6,206 nucleotides of DNA from Gammaproteobacteria bacterium (GCA_024277555.1 JAJRUY010000231.1:1-6206); one strand, 5' to 3'. Numbered from the stretch's first letter, positions 1 through 6,206 are shown. The notes: generated by a model from the sequence alone, not told the origin. A program made the numbers and translations.

Positions 1-41
1 ATGACCTGTCCTCGGCAACTGCTCCTGCGTTGCTCTACCTC

Positions 42-55
42 CTGCATCCATGCAG
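42..55. repeat. Short palindrome CTGCAT-CC-ATGCAG
   Basis: A perfect 6-bp inverted repeat with a 2-base centre, downstream of the protease stem-loop and near the window edge. The spacer is too short for a stable RNA hairpin, so if functional it would be a protein-binding site. It may belong to a neighbour outside the window, or be chance. Confidence 0.25.
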
Positions 56-84
56 TCGTCTCAATTATGGCTCTGTGATGGATG

Positions 85-122
85 TACCCATCTCATCATA
101 ATCCACGTCTTTGAGATGGGCA
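85..122 (-). other. Stem-loop downstream of the protease gene, no U-tract
   Basis: Seventeen bases after the protease stop, the minus-strand RNA can form an 11-bp stem: nine perfect pairs (CCCATCTCA at 120-112 with TGAGATGGG at 95-87), one G-U pair and one outer U-A pair, around a 16-base loop. The position suggests the 3' end of the protease mRNA. No T run follows on either strand, so it is not a standard intrinsic terminator. It may instead protect the mRNA end or act with Rho. Confidence 0.5.
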
Positions 123-138
123 GGTCAAAACATCATGT

Positions 139-2847
139 CTAGCGTGCTTCTATATGAATACTCCATCCCCCATCAAGTCGGCCAGCATCCAGCCCGGTAT
201 CGTCGTGTAATAACAGTTTCCATTCGCCATTGGGGTTGCTTCCGTTCAGGGTGTCCATCCTGGAGCCATAGGGGCTTGGTGGGGCCGGTTCGGGAAATGC
301 TGTAGAGCCATTGTTTGTTGGCAGGTAGGTGCCGCTTGCAACCGGTAAGGTGAGCATGCTGCCTGCGCTATCATCAAAGGTCAGGTCGATGCCGGCAATG
401 CTGGCATTGCCGCCAACATCGGCCAGCAGCAATACCGACTGACCCTGTGGGCCAAGCAGCAGTATGTCGATGTCAGAAAGATAAGTGTGCTGCAGGTCAT
501 GTAGGGTAACAGTCACCCTAGACACGCTCCCATTCATTCCGGATACGGAAATCGTCGATGGATAAGGCAGGAAAGGGGCGGCTGAAGTGCCCACGACCAG
601 AGGAGTGATGTTGCTGCCGTCAAAGACCGAATAGGTTCCCACAGAGAAAATGCCGTTGATGGAATACCCAGGCCCCAGGGTTATGTCTGGAGAATAAAAG
701 CCCACACGGGAGCCAGTGGCAGTGCTGCCGTCTGCGGCAATAATGCTGGTGGTTGCGATGCAGTCCAGATTGGCGCCGGACTCGAAAGACATGCCGGTCA
801 GGTCAACTACAGTGCCAGAGCAGGTTTCATTGTCTTCGATATTTACCACTGTAGTGCTGGGCGTGCCCAGTACTGCCCCACCAGTTGGTGTGGAAAGGCT
901 GACTTTGAAGTGCTGCGCGCCTTCAATGGTGGTATCGTCGAGAATAGTGATGGTGCAGCTTTTATCAGCTGTCTCTCCATCTGCCCAGTTCAGGCTCATG
1001 GTCGATGCGGAAAAGTCACTGCTGGCGATGGCGGAGATGTTGGAAGCTGTGCAATTTGTAGATACGGCTCCGGTGTTGCCTCCCGTGCGCCGGACAGCGA
1101 TATCGATACTGCCGGCGCCTTCATCAACATAGAGTGCAGAGGTGCTGAAGCGCAATACGCCATTGGTTGAGCTGACCATACTCAGATCCACAGTCATGGT
1201 GGTTCCGCTGGCGCTGATGCTGGTGGCGCTGAAGTCACTGGCGGTGCCGTTATGCCAGTTGCTCGAAGGCATGGAGGTGGTGGAAAAGCCGCTGATGGAA
1301 TTGGCGTAAAGGTCGCCGCCATCGCCCCGGTTGGCCTTGTTTTCAAGGTGCCACTGGTTGTCGGATTGCACCAGGGAAACCCGGTAGTGCTGAATGGAAC
1401 AATCAGCCGGGGGAATACATTCGTTGGCGTTGTCACGATTGTTGCCGCTCGCCTTGGCTTCATCAATATGCCAGATGGCAAGGCCGGAGCCGGGCAGGCC
1501 GATATCAAAGCCGCTCTGGTGGCGGTTTTCGATCAGGAAGTACTCTCCAGCCGCTGGCAAGGGTGATCCATCGCCAGCTTGGTATACGTCTGCTGCGACT
1601 GCTGCGGCATCGATGGTTTCTGCCGTCAGGGCGCCGGTTACAGGTGTTGGCGCCACCCAGCCAAGAAAGTATTTGCTCCATGCAGACATGTGTGCGGGTC
1701 TATCCCCCGGCCTTGTGCTCTTGTTCCAGGAGCCTCCCGCCATCAATGCCCAGTTGCCAAGTCCGTTGGAGGAGTTGTCGGTGTCGTACAAATCGGGCAA
1801 GCCGAGAATATGGGCATATTCATGGGCAAAAACACCGATGGTTTGTTGTCCGCCAAACAGTATTTCAGGCTGTAGAATATAGTCGTTGACCTTGATGAAG
1901 CCGCCAGTGGTGCAGGAATCATCAGTTGTATATTCACCTGCGCCACCGGCCCCCCATGCGTTTGCTGCGCTCAGGCTCCAGCGGTGAGACCAGATATCGG
2001 TATCGGAGCCGCCAGCTTCTTCACCTGTGCCCTGATGAATGACTGCAACCACATCGACATAGCAATCGCCATCAGCATCATATTGAGAAAAGTCGATGGC
2101 GGGGTCTGCTGCGCTGACGGCTTCTTCCACCAGCAGGCCGGGACGGGAGTCATTATTATCGGCATCATTTTCGCCGTAATAATCATGGGTGTTTGCCGCA
2201 GTGTACCAGCCTGATACCATCCCGCTGATGGTGAACTGGTTATAGGACACTTTTTCAAAATAGTCTTTTAAGGTATAGCCTCCGGTTCCCGAAAACAGCA
2301 GAGAGTCGAAATCAGGTGCCGAGTAGGTTGTACTGGTGTCGCTATAGTTGATCATCAGCACTGGCAATTTGCCGATATTTGCAATAGAAGTGATTTGCTG
2401 TGGCCACGGGGGTTTATTGCTGGTGGCAAGTGTGGATTTTTGCAGGGCGTTTGCACTGGTGCTGCCGGATGGCCGCAAATGCTTGTCAATTTCCTTGCCG
2501 GACTGGTAGACGGGGCTGAATGTTCTGCCTTTTAGTGCAGCACTGGATGTATCTGCGGCTTGCGCCGCTGTGGAAGATGCGATCAGCCGACCGTTGGCAT
2601 CACGCCTTGCGTAGAACCAGGTTTTTTGGTTCTGGTCGTAAATGATGGAATAGCCGGTAATTGTTTCCCAGCCCCTCGCCCATTCATCTCCCCATTGTCG
2701 TGCCACAATAAATGTGCCATCTGCCTGCTCAAGTCTGTACTCACCAGGGGCAGCAGGTACGGCCTGAGCCAATTCCGCAGCCACCAGCAATATCCCGCCG
2801 ATGGAAATAAAAGCCCTGGTTTTCCATAAATATGCGCAAGAATTCAT
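139..2847 (-). CDS. Exported M6-family (InhA-like) zinc metalloprotease with Calx-beta and P-domain-like modules
   Basis: A 902-residue secreted endopeptidase, probably degrading extracellular protein; the exact substrate is unknown. Residues 1-29 form a signal peptide (K9, R11, hydrophobic stretch 12-28, AQA|V cleavage). Residues 33-90 resemble the N-terminal propeptide-like region of M6 enzymes (QADGT, GDEW, ETITGYSIIYD, WFYA). The catalytic domain spans about 155-555: TLKDYFEKVSYNQFTISGMV, Asp-rich DADGDCYVD (257-265, possible calcium loop), the zinc motif HEYAHILGLPD (342-352: ligands H342, H346, probably D352; catalytic E343), then GNWALMAGGSW (364-374) and AWSKYFLGWVAP (389-400). Residues 563-674 are a Calx-beta domain (DDTTIEGAQHFKVSLSTPTGG, ending NIEDNE). 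Residues 676-745 are beta-rich. Residues about 763-902 resemble the P domain of proprotein convertases (SDIDILLLGPQGQ, NPNGEWKLLLHDD, GGWSIHI). The eight mature cysteines fall in near pairs. The ATG at 2847 is the only start giving the signal peptide; no ATG, GTG or TTG lies in frame between it and the upstream stop at 2892-2890. It appears monocistronic. Confidence 0.95.
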   Translation of the reverse strand: MNSCAYLWKTRAFISIGGILLVAAELAQAVPAAPGEYRLEQADGTFIVARQWGDEWARGWETITGYSIIYDQNQKTWFYARRDANGRLIASSTAAQAADTSSAALKGRTFSPVYQSGKEIDKHLRPSGSTSANALQKSTLATSNKPPWPQQITSIANIGKLPVLMINYSDTSTTYSAPDFDSLLFSGTGGYTLKDYFEKVSYNQFTISGMVSGWYTAANTHDYYGENDADNNDSRPGLLVEEAVSAADPAIDFSQYDADGDCYVDVVAVIHQGTGEEAGGSDTDIWSHRWSLSAANAWGAGGAGEYTTDDSCTTGGFIKVNDYILQPEILFGGQQTIGVFAHEYAHILGLPDLYDTDNSSNGLGNWALMAGGSWNKSTRPGDRPAHMSAWSKYFLGWVAPTPVTGALTAETIDAAAVAADVYQAGDGSPLPAAGEYFLIENRHQSGFDIGLPGSGLAIWHIDEAKASGNNRDNANECIPPADCSIQHYRVSLVQSDNQWHLENKANRGDGGDLYANSISGFSTTSMPSSNWHNGTASDFSATSISASGTTMTVDLSMVSSTNGVLRFSTSALYVDEGAGSIDIAVRRTGGNTGAVSTNCTASNISAIASSDFSASTMSLNWADGETADKSCTITILDDTTIEGAQHFKVSLSTPTGGAVLGTPSTTVVNIEDNETCSGTVVDLTGMSFESGANLDCIATTSIIAADGSTATGSRVGFYSPDITLGPGYSINGIFSVGTYSVFDGSNITPLVVGTSAAPFLPYPSTISVSGMNGSVSRVTVTLHDLQHTYLSDIDILLLGPQGQSVLLLADVGGNASIAGIDLTFDDSAGSMLTLPVASGTYLPTNNGSTAFPEPAPPSPYGSRMDTLNGSNPNGEWKLLLHDDTGLDAGRLDGGWSIHIEAR

Positions 2848-2891
2848 GATGCCATGGTCTTCCCTGTCAATTCCTTTTGATCGATGGTGTT

Positions 2892-2906
2892 ATCAGGTTG
2901 CCTGAT
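2892..2906. repeat. Palindrome ATCAGG-TTG-CCTGAT upstream of the protease gene
   Basis: A perfect 6-bp inverted repeat around a 3-base centre, 45-59 bases upstream of the protease start codon. This is a common size and place for a repressor or activator site, or for a small leader hairpin. On the plus strand it is followed, after GCCGGC, by five T, but no plus-strand gene ends here, so a terminator reading is unlikely. The role is unknown. Confidence 0.35.
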
Positions 2907-2924
2907 GCCGGCTTTTTCAAGGGT

Positions 2925-2982
2925 GCTCTGATCACGCCATCGCCCCTGGAGTCGTGTGGACGCAAATGGATTTAATCAGAGC
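2925..2982. repeat. 8-bp inverted repeat with a 42-base interior, upstream of the protease gene
   Basis: GCTCTGAT at 2925-2932 is the exact reverse complement of ATCAGAGC at 2975-2982. The arms do not extend further. It lies 78-135 bases upstream of the protease start, where an operator or leader structure could sit, but nothing else supports either role. Confidence 0.3.
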
Positions 2983-3034
2983 TTCCTTAACCGCCCTCAA
3001 AATAATCAAGCAACCGAGAAAGCGATTGGGGAAG

Positions 3035-3116
3035 AAGCGTAGCAACGATTGTCTTGTTATAAAAGGATTTTTTGAAGGGGGATAGCAGTTTGTTTGATCG
3101 CCAGAAAAGCGTAGCA
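3035..3116. repeat. Pair of 10-base direct repeats
   Basis: AAGCGTAGCA occurs at 3035-3044 and again at 3107-3116, 72 bases apart, with similar purine-rich bases ahead of each copy. A shorter related GATAGCAGT lies at 3081-3089. No function is evident; two short copies in AT-rich intergenic DNA could be chance. Confidence 0.3.
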
Positions 3117-3280
3117 GTAGCTATGGTTTGAGGAGGATCGGGCAAAAGTCGATGCCATTCATTGGCTTGCAGGCTGTTCGGGCAATCTGGGCGGAAACAT
3201 CCCGGGAAAAACTGGATAGCGTGACGGGTACAAAGTGTAACCTGGCCCAATTCAACGCAAGATAATGAATAATATAGATA

Positions 3281-3307
3281 AACACCAGCATCCCGAGCGT
3301 TCTGGTG
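3281..3307 (-). terminator. Possible weak transcription terminator after the VanZ-like gene
   Basis: Eleven bases after the VanZ-like stop, the minus strand can fold CACCAG (3307-3302) with CTGGTG (3288-3283): 6 bp, four of them G-C or C-G, and a 13-base loop. It is followed by TTTATCTATATTATT, which is U-rich but has only three consecutive T. Position and base composition fit the end of the purH-purD-vanZ transcript. The large loop and interrupted U-tract make it a poor intrinsic terminator, so it may work only in part or be coincidence. Confidence 0.3.
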
Positions 3308-3318
3308 AAACATCCGGG

Positions 3319-3732
3319 TTAGCTGCTTGTGCGGTCGAGAGAGGATGGCTTTCGGGAATACAGCCGGGAAATCAGCAGGTAGGCAACAATACCCGCGGCA
3401 TCTGCAAACATGTCGAGAAAGGAGAAATAACGGCCAGGCACAAAATATTGCAGGCACTCCAGTGCAATGCCATACATGAGCAGCGGCAGGCCATGGCGCC
3501 AGCCAAAGATCTTCCCGGGCCAGCTGGCGTGGGTGAGAAAGGCCAGCAGAACAAAAGCCAGGATGTGACCAAGTTTGTCGTTCACGGACTGCTGCAGCAG
3601 ATCGGGAACCGGGGTCAGAGCCATGTAGGTGATGATTAGCAGGGACAGGCTCAATACAAGCCTTGCTCCCAATCGATGGCGATGGCTGGCCGGGATCGAA
3701 AGCCTGCCGGGATTGTGGTTGTCCGGTTGCAA
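3319..3732 (-). CDS. VanZ-like family small integral membrane protein
   Basis: A hydrophobic protein of up to 137 residues with about four membrane segments (roughly 24-42, 53-70, 80-97 and 106-124). It carries the conserved positions of VanZ-like proteins (Pfam VanZ): D52-K53..H56 at the start of the second segment, then E92..Q95, the PGR at 99-101, S104, D107 and G114 around the third loop. VanZ of enterococci gives low-level teicoplanin resistance, but most chromosomal VanZ-like proteins have no proven function, so none is assigned. The start is uncertain. The longest reading uses TTG at 3732, seven bases after the purD stop, with only a weak AAAAGG about 12 bases upstream. TTG codons at 3672 (residue 21) and 3654 (residue 27) are alternatives; the latter has AAGG six bases ahead. 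The first ATG (residue 37) would destroy the first membrane segment. The charged, non-hydrophobic first 20 residues make a shorter start plausible. It is the probable last gene of the purHD transcript. Confidence 0.85.
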   Translation of the reverse strand: MQPDNHNPGRLSIPASHRHRLGARLVLSLSLLIITYMALTPVPDLLQQSVNDKLGHILAFVLLAFLTHASWPGKIFGWRHGLPLLMYGIALECLQYFVPGRYFSFLDMFADAAGIVAYLLISRLYSRKPSSLDRTSS

Positions 3733-3739
3733 ATGCTAG

Positions 3740-5029
3740 CTAGGCCTTTTGTTCCCGGGCGATGGCGCGGTAGGCGATGTCCTTGCGGTACTGCATGTTA
3801 TTCCAGTGAATTTTTTCCGCCAGGGCATAGGCCTTTGCTTGTGCCTCGGTAACGGTATCGCCAAGGGCTGTGGCGCAAAGTACGCGCCCGCCGACGGTGA
3901 CGATTTTGCCGTCTTGCTCCATGGTGCCGGCATGGAAGACCTTGGCATCCGGCATATCCTCTTCCGGCAGCCCTGCGATGGTGTCGCCAGTTTCATAGTT
4001 GCCGGGATAGCCACCAGCGGCAAGTACCACGCCCACGGCGGCCCGCTGATCCCATTCGACTTTTTCTTCATCCAGCTTTTCTTCCAGGGCGGCTAGGCAA
4101 TGGGCAACCAGGTCGGATTGCATGCGCATCATGATGGGCTGGGCTTCGGGGTCGCCAAAGCGGCAGTTGAACTCGATGACTCTGGGGTTGCCTTCTGTAT
4201 CGATCATCAACCCGGCATAGAGAAAGCCGGTATAGGGTGTGCCTTCTGCGGCCATGCCCGCGATCGTGGGGTGGATTACCTGTTCCATGATTTTCTGGTG
4301 GACTTCTTCCGTGACCACGGGAGCCGGGGAATAGGCACCCATGCCGCCGGTGTTGGGGCCGGTATCACCATCGTGGGCGGCTTTGTGATCCTGGGAGCTG
4401 GCCATGGTCAGCACATGTCTGCCATCGGCCATGACGATGAAGCTGGCTTCCTCGCCGTTCAGGAATTCCTCTATCACCACCTGGTGACCAGCCTCGCCGA
4501 AGCTGTTGCCAGCCAGCATGTCACGCACCGTGTCTTCAGCGGTTTTCATGTCGTGGGCGAGGATCACGCCCTTGCCGGCAGCCAGGCCGTCGGCCTTGAT
4601 GACTATGGGCGCGCCCATTTTGTACAGGTATTCCAGAGCTTCGTCCACGTCACTGAAGCTGCCATAGGCGGCCGTGGGGATCTCGTGGCGGGCTAGAAAA
4701 TCCTTGGCGAAGGCCTTGGAGCCTTCCAGCCGTGCCACGCGCCTGGTGGGGCCGAAGCATTTCAGGCCGGCAGCGGTGAATATATCTACTATGCCTGCAA
4801 CCAGGGGCTGTTCCGGCCCGACGATGGTCAGGCCGATGTTCTTCTGCAGGGCGAAGTCGCGCAGAGCCTTGGGGTCGTCTGCGGCTATGTCCACGTTTCT
4901 GACCTTTTCTTCCCGGGCCGTGCCAGCGTTGCCGGGTGCCACATAGATCTTTTCTGCCAGGGGAGATTGGGCTGCTTTCCAGGCCAGGGCGTGCTCCCTG
5001 CCGCCGCCGCCAACGATGAGAATGTTCAT
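3740..5029 (-). CDS. purD: Phosphoribosylamine--glycine ligase (GAR synthetase)
   Basis: PurD joins glycine to 5-phosphoribosylamine using ATP, giving glycinamide ribonucleotide, the second step of de novo purine synthesis; it is a cytosolic ATP-grasp enzyme. The 429 residues match the usual single-domain bacterial PurD. Visible blocks in order: N-domain GGGGREHALAWKAA (7-20), APGNAGTA (31-38) and TIVGPEQPLVAGI (68-80); ATP-grasp LEGSKAFAKDFLARHEIPTA (101-120), VIKADGLAAGKGV (143-155), EEFLNGEEASF (187-197), SQDHKAAHDGDTGPNTGGMG (212-231); the GARS signature VIEFNCRFGDPEAQP (284-298), whose Glu286 and Asn288 are the expected metal ligands; and the C-domain VVLAAGGYPGNY (334-345) and GGRVLCATALG (380-390). 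The start is the ATG behind the strong ribosome binding site. The stop TAG is followed after 7 bases by the next gene's proposed start, so all three genes probably share a transcript. Nothing is truncated or unusual. Confidence 0.99.
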   Translation of the reverse strand: MNILIVGGGGREHALAWKAAQSPLAEKIYVAPGNAGTAREEKVRNVDIAADDPKALRDFALQKNIGLTIVGPEQPLVAGIVDIFTAAGLKCFGPTRRVARLEGSKAFAKDFLARHEIPTAAYGSFSDVDEALEYLYKMGAPIVIKADGLAAGKGVILAHDMKTAEDTVRDMLAGNSFGEAGHQVVIEEFLNGEEASFIVMADGRHVLTMASSQDHKAAHDGDTGPNTGGMGAYSPAPVVTEEVHQKIMEQVIHPTIAGMAAEGTPYTGFLYAGLMIDTEGNPRVIEFNCRFGDPEAQPIMMRMQSDLVAHCLAALEEKLDEEKVEWDQRAAVGVVLAAGGYPGNYETGDTIAGLPEEDMPDAKVFHAGTMEQDGKIVTVGGRVLCATALGDTVTEAQAKAYALAEKIHWNNMQYRKDIAYRAIAREQKA

Positions 5030-5033
5030 GCTG

Positions 5034-5043
5034 CCCTCCTCCT
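5034..5043 (-). promoter_or_regulatory. Ribosome binding site of purD, touching the purH stop
   Basis: On the minus strand the purH stop TGA runs straight into GGAGGAGGGCAGC and then the purD ATG. Two overlapping AGGAGG matches occur, 8 and 5 bases before the ATG; the first uses the last base of the stop codon. This near-perfect Shine-Dalgarno decides the purD start at 5029. It also suggests that ribosomes ending purH are well placed to start purD (translational coupling), which is an inference. Confidence 0.85.
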
Positions 5044-6206
5044 CAGTGCCTGAAATGACGCATGCCGGTGAACATCATGCTCATGCCGTGCTCGTCGGCA
5101 GCAGCGATGACCTCTTCGTCGCGCATGGATCCTCCGGGCTGGATTACGGCGACAATGCCGGCTTCTGCGGCAGCATCGATGCCGTCCCTGAAGGGGAAGA
5201 AGGCATCGGATGCCATTACCGAGCCTCTTACCTCCAGTCCTGCATGTTCGGCCTTGATCCCGGCAATGCGTGCGGAGTTGATACGGCTCATTTGCCCGGC
5301 GCCCACGCCGATGGTCATGTTGCTCCTGGCATAGACGATGGCGTTGGATTTTACGAATTTCGCCACCCGCCAGCTGAACATCAGGTCGGTTATTTCCTGC
5401 TCTGTGGGCTGGCGCTGGCTCACCACTTTGAGTTCGTTGAACAGGGAAAGATCCGCATCCTGCACCAGCAGCCCGCCGTTGACTCGCTTGAAATCGAGGC
5501 GCTGCACCGGGTCTTGGTTCCACTGGCCGCATTCAAGCAGGCGCACGTTTTTCTTGGCGGCGACTACTTCGGCGGCATCGGCTGAAATGCTGGGTGCGAT
5601 AATGACTTCCACGAACTGCCGTTCCACGATGGCCTGGGCTGTCTGGGCATCCAGTTCGCCGTTGAAGGCGATGATGCCGCCAAAGGCTGATTCCGGGTCG
5701 GCGGCATAGGCTTTGTCATAGGCTGCCAGCAGGTTCTCGCCGATGGCCACGCCACAGGGGTTGGCGTGCTTGACAATGACGCAGGCAGGGCTTTCACCAA
5801 ACTGCTTCACACATTCCAGGGCGGCGTCGGTGTCGCTGATGTTGTTGTAGGACAGTTCCTTGCCCTGGAGCTGCCGTGCGGTGGCGATGCAGGCTCCGGT
5901 AACATCGTTCTCGCGGAAAAAGGCAGCCTTCTGGTGCGGGTTTTCGCCGTAGCGCATGGCCTGCACCTGGCGGTATTGCAGGTTGATGGTGTTGGGGAAG
6001 TCCTGCCTGCTGCCATCCGTGTGAATGGTGCCGAGGTAATTGGCGATAGCGCCATCATAGCGGGCGGTGTGTTCAAAGGTCTTTACCGCCAGCTGGAAAC
6101 GGAAGTCGTCGCTCAGGGTGTTGCCGTTGTGCTTCATTTCCGAAAGAATCATGGCATAGTCAGCAGGATCCACCACCACGGCCACATCCCGGTGGTTCTT
6201 GGCGGC
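5043..6206 (-). CDS. purH: Bifunctional AICAR formyltransferase / IMP cyclohydrolase PurH, 5' end cut by window edge
   Basis: PurH catalyses the last two steps of IMP synthesis in the cytosol: formyl transfer from 10-formyl-THF to AICAR, then ring closure of FAICAR to IMP. The visible 387 residues begin AAKNHRDVAVVVDPADY, a block that in homologues lies about 140 residues into a protein of roughly 525-530, so nearly all of the N-terminal MGS/IMP cyclohydrolase domain is outside the window. The transformylase domain is complete: RYGENPHQ (visible residues 85-92), SYNNISDTDAALE, KHANPCG (146-152, holding the Lys-His pair known as catalytic in this family), SAFGGIIAFN, DFKRVNGGLLVQD, KSNAIVY, GVGAGQMSR, ASDAFFPFRDGID and the typical C-terminal end MRHFRH followed by TGA. 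A GTG at 6185 is an internal valine codon, not the start, because the homologous reading continues through the edge. It is the upstream gene of a purH-purD pair, 13 bases from purD. No frameshift or missing key residue is seen. The promoter is outside the window. Confidence 0.98.
   Translation of the reverse strand, partial: AAKNHRDVAVVVDPADYAMILSEMKHNGNTLSDDFRFQLAVKTFEHTARYDGAIANYLGTIHTDGSRQDFPNTINLQYRQVQAMRYGENPHQKAAFFRENDVTGACIATARQLQGKELSYNNISDTDAALECVKQFGESPACVIVKHANPCGVAIGENLLAAYDKAYAADPESAFGGIIAFNGELDAQTAQAIVERQFVEVIIAPSISADAAEVVAAKKNVRLLECGQWNQDPVQRLDFKRVNGGLLVQDADLSLFNELKVVSQRQPTEQEITDLMFSWRVAKFVKSNAIVYARSNMTIGVGAGQMSRINSARIAGIKAEHAGLEVRGSVMASDAFFPFRDGIDAAAEAGIVAVIQPGGSMRDEEVIAAADEHGMSMMFTGMRHFRH

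Larger units (their letters stand above)
2848..3318. other. 471-base intergenic region without a supported gene
   Basis: This stretch separates the VanZ-like gene from the protease gene and contains the protease's upstream region. Part of it is clearly AT-rich (about one third G+C at 3051-3080). I looked on both strands for tRNA-like or other structured RNA and for a promoter and found none with confidence. It does hold a 15-base palindrome (2892-2906), an 8-bp inverted repeat (2925-2932 with 2975-2982) and a 10-base direct repeat (3035-3044, 3107-3116). A 108-codon open frame on the minus strand (3313 to 2987) has no ribosome binding site, AT-rich third positions and no recognisable protein motif, so I do not call it a gene. 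Confidence 0.7.

Noticed and set aside
1..78. 25-codon frame on the plus strand from ATG at position 1, and a minus-strand frame from ATG at 51 open to the edge
   Set aside because: Both are very short and touch the window edge, with no convincing ribosome binding site or recognisable protein; nothing supports a gene.
1..138. Integron attC site or mobile-element end, suggested by several inverted repeats
   Set aside because: No core-site sequences of the attC type, no terminal repeat pair with target duplication, and no transposase or integrase in the window.
1394..1882. 162-codon open frame on the plus strand
   Set aside because: Antisense to the M6 catalytic domain including the zinc motif; a shadow of the real gene.
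2842..2870. Perfect -35 box TTGACA (minus strand 2870-2865) with a 17-base spacer to ATGAAT
   Set aside because: The -10 hexamer would contain the protease start codon, so the transcript would begin inside the gene and lose the signal peptide start.
2889..2920. Possible protease promoter, TTGAAA (2920-2915) with GATAAC (2894-2889)
   Set aside because: The spacer is 20 bases, too long for a standard sigma-70 promoter, and shifting either box leaves a poor match.
3061..3080. Run of six T on the plus strand (3068-3073) as a possible terminator
   Set aside because: No hairpin precedes it on the plus strand and no plus-strand gene ends there.
4100..4696. 198-codon open frame on the plus strand
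   Set aside because: It lies wholly opposite purD, which has unmistakable PurD motifs in every block. The His/Gly-rich product is what the antisense of a high-GC gene gives.
5016..5585. 189-codon open frame on the plus strand
   Set aside because: Antisense to the purH transformylase domain and crossing the purH-purD junction; no motif and no independent context.

Overview
The window looks like a piece of a gammaproteobacterial chromosome, probably from a free-living or marine-type lineage; the genus cannot be fixed from the sequence. PurD has the same 429-residue length that I recall for the enterobacterial enzyme and resembles it closely from end to end. PurH carries the same C-terminal tail as the gammaproteobacterial enzyme. 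The large secreted protease has a modular tail often seen in marine and soil gammaproteobacteria. Every gene I can support lies on the minus strand, so the window reads biologically from right to left.

Right half (6206 to 3319): an apparent operon, purH (5' end cut off by the window edge), then purD, then a small VanZ-like membrane protein. The gaps are 13 and 7 bases. PurH carries out the last two steps of de novo IMP synthesis. PurD makes glycinamide ribonucleotide, the second step. The VanZ-like protein has no known role in purine synthesis and probably only shares the transcript. A hairpin just after it, with a poor U-tract, is the best terminator candidate.

Middle (3318 to 2848): 471 bases with no convincing gene, AT-rich in part. 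It holds several short inverted and direct repeats and is the upstream region of the next gene. No confident promoter could be identified.

Left half (2847 to 139): one large gene for a 902-residue exported zinc metalloprotease of family M6 (InhA-like). It has a signal peptide, propeptide-like region, M6 catalytic domain with HEYAH, a Calx-beta domain, a short beta-rich segment and a C-terminal P-domain-like module. It appears to be a separate transcription unit. The last 138 bases (138 to 1) hold a strong 11-bp stem-loop without a U-tract and no supported gene.

I see no CRISPR array, tRNA, rRNA, insertion sequence or defence system. The most noteworthy items are the domain architecture of the protease, its odd translation-initiation region (a three-codon mini-ORF overlapping the start) and the VanZ-like gene tucked behind purHD with a non-ATG start.
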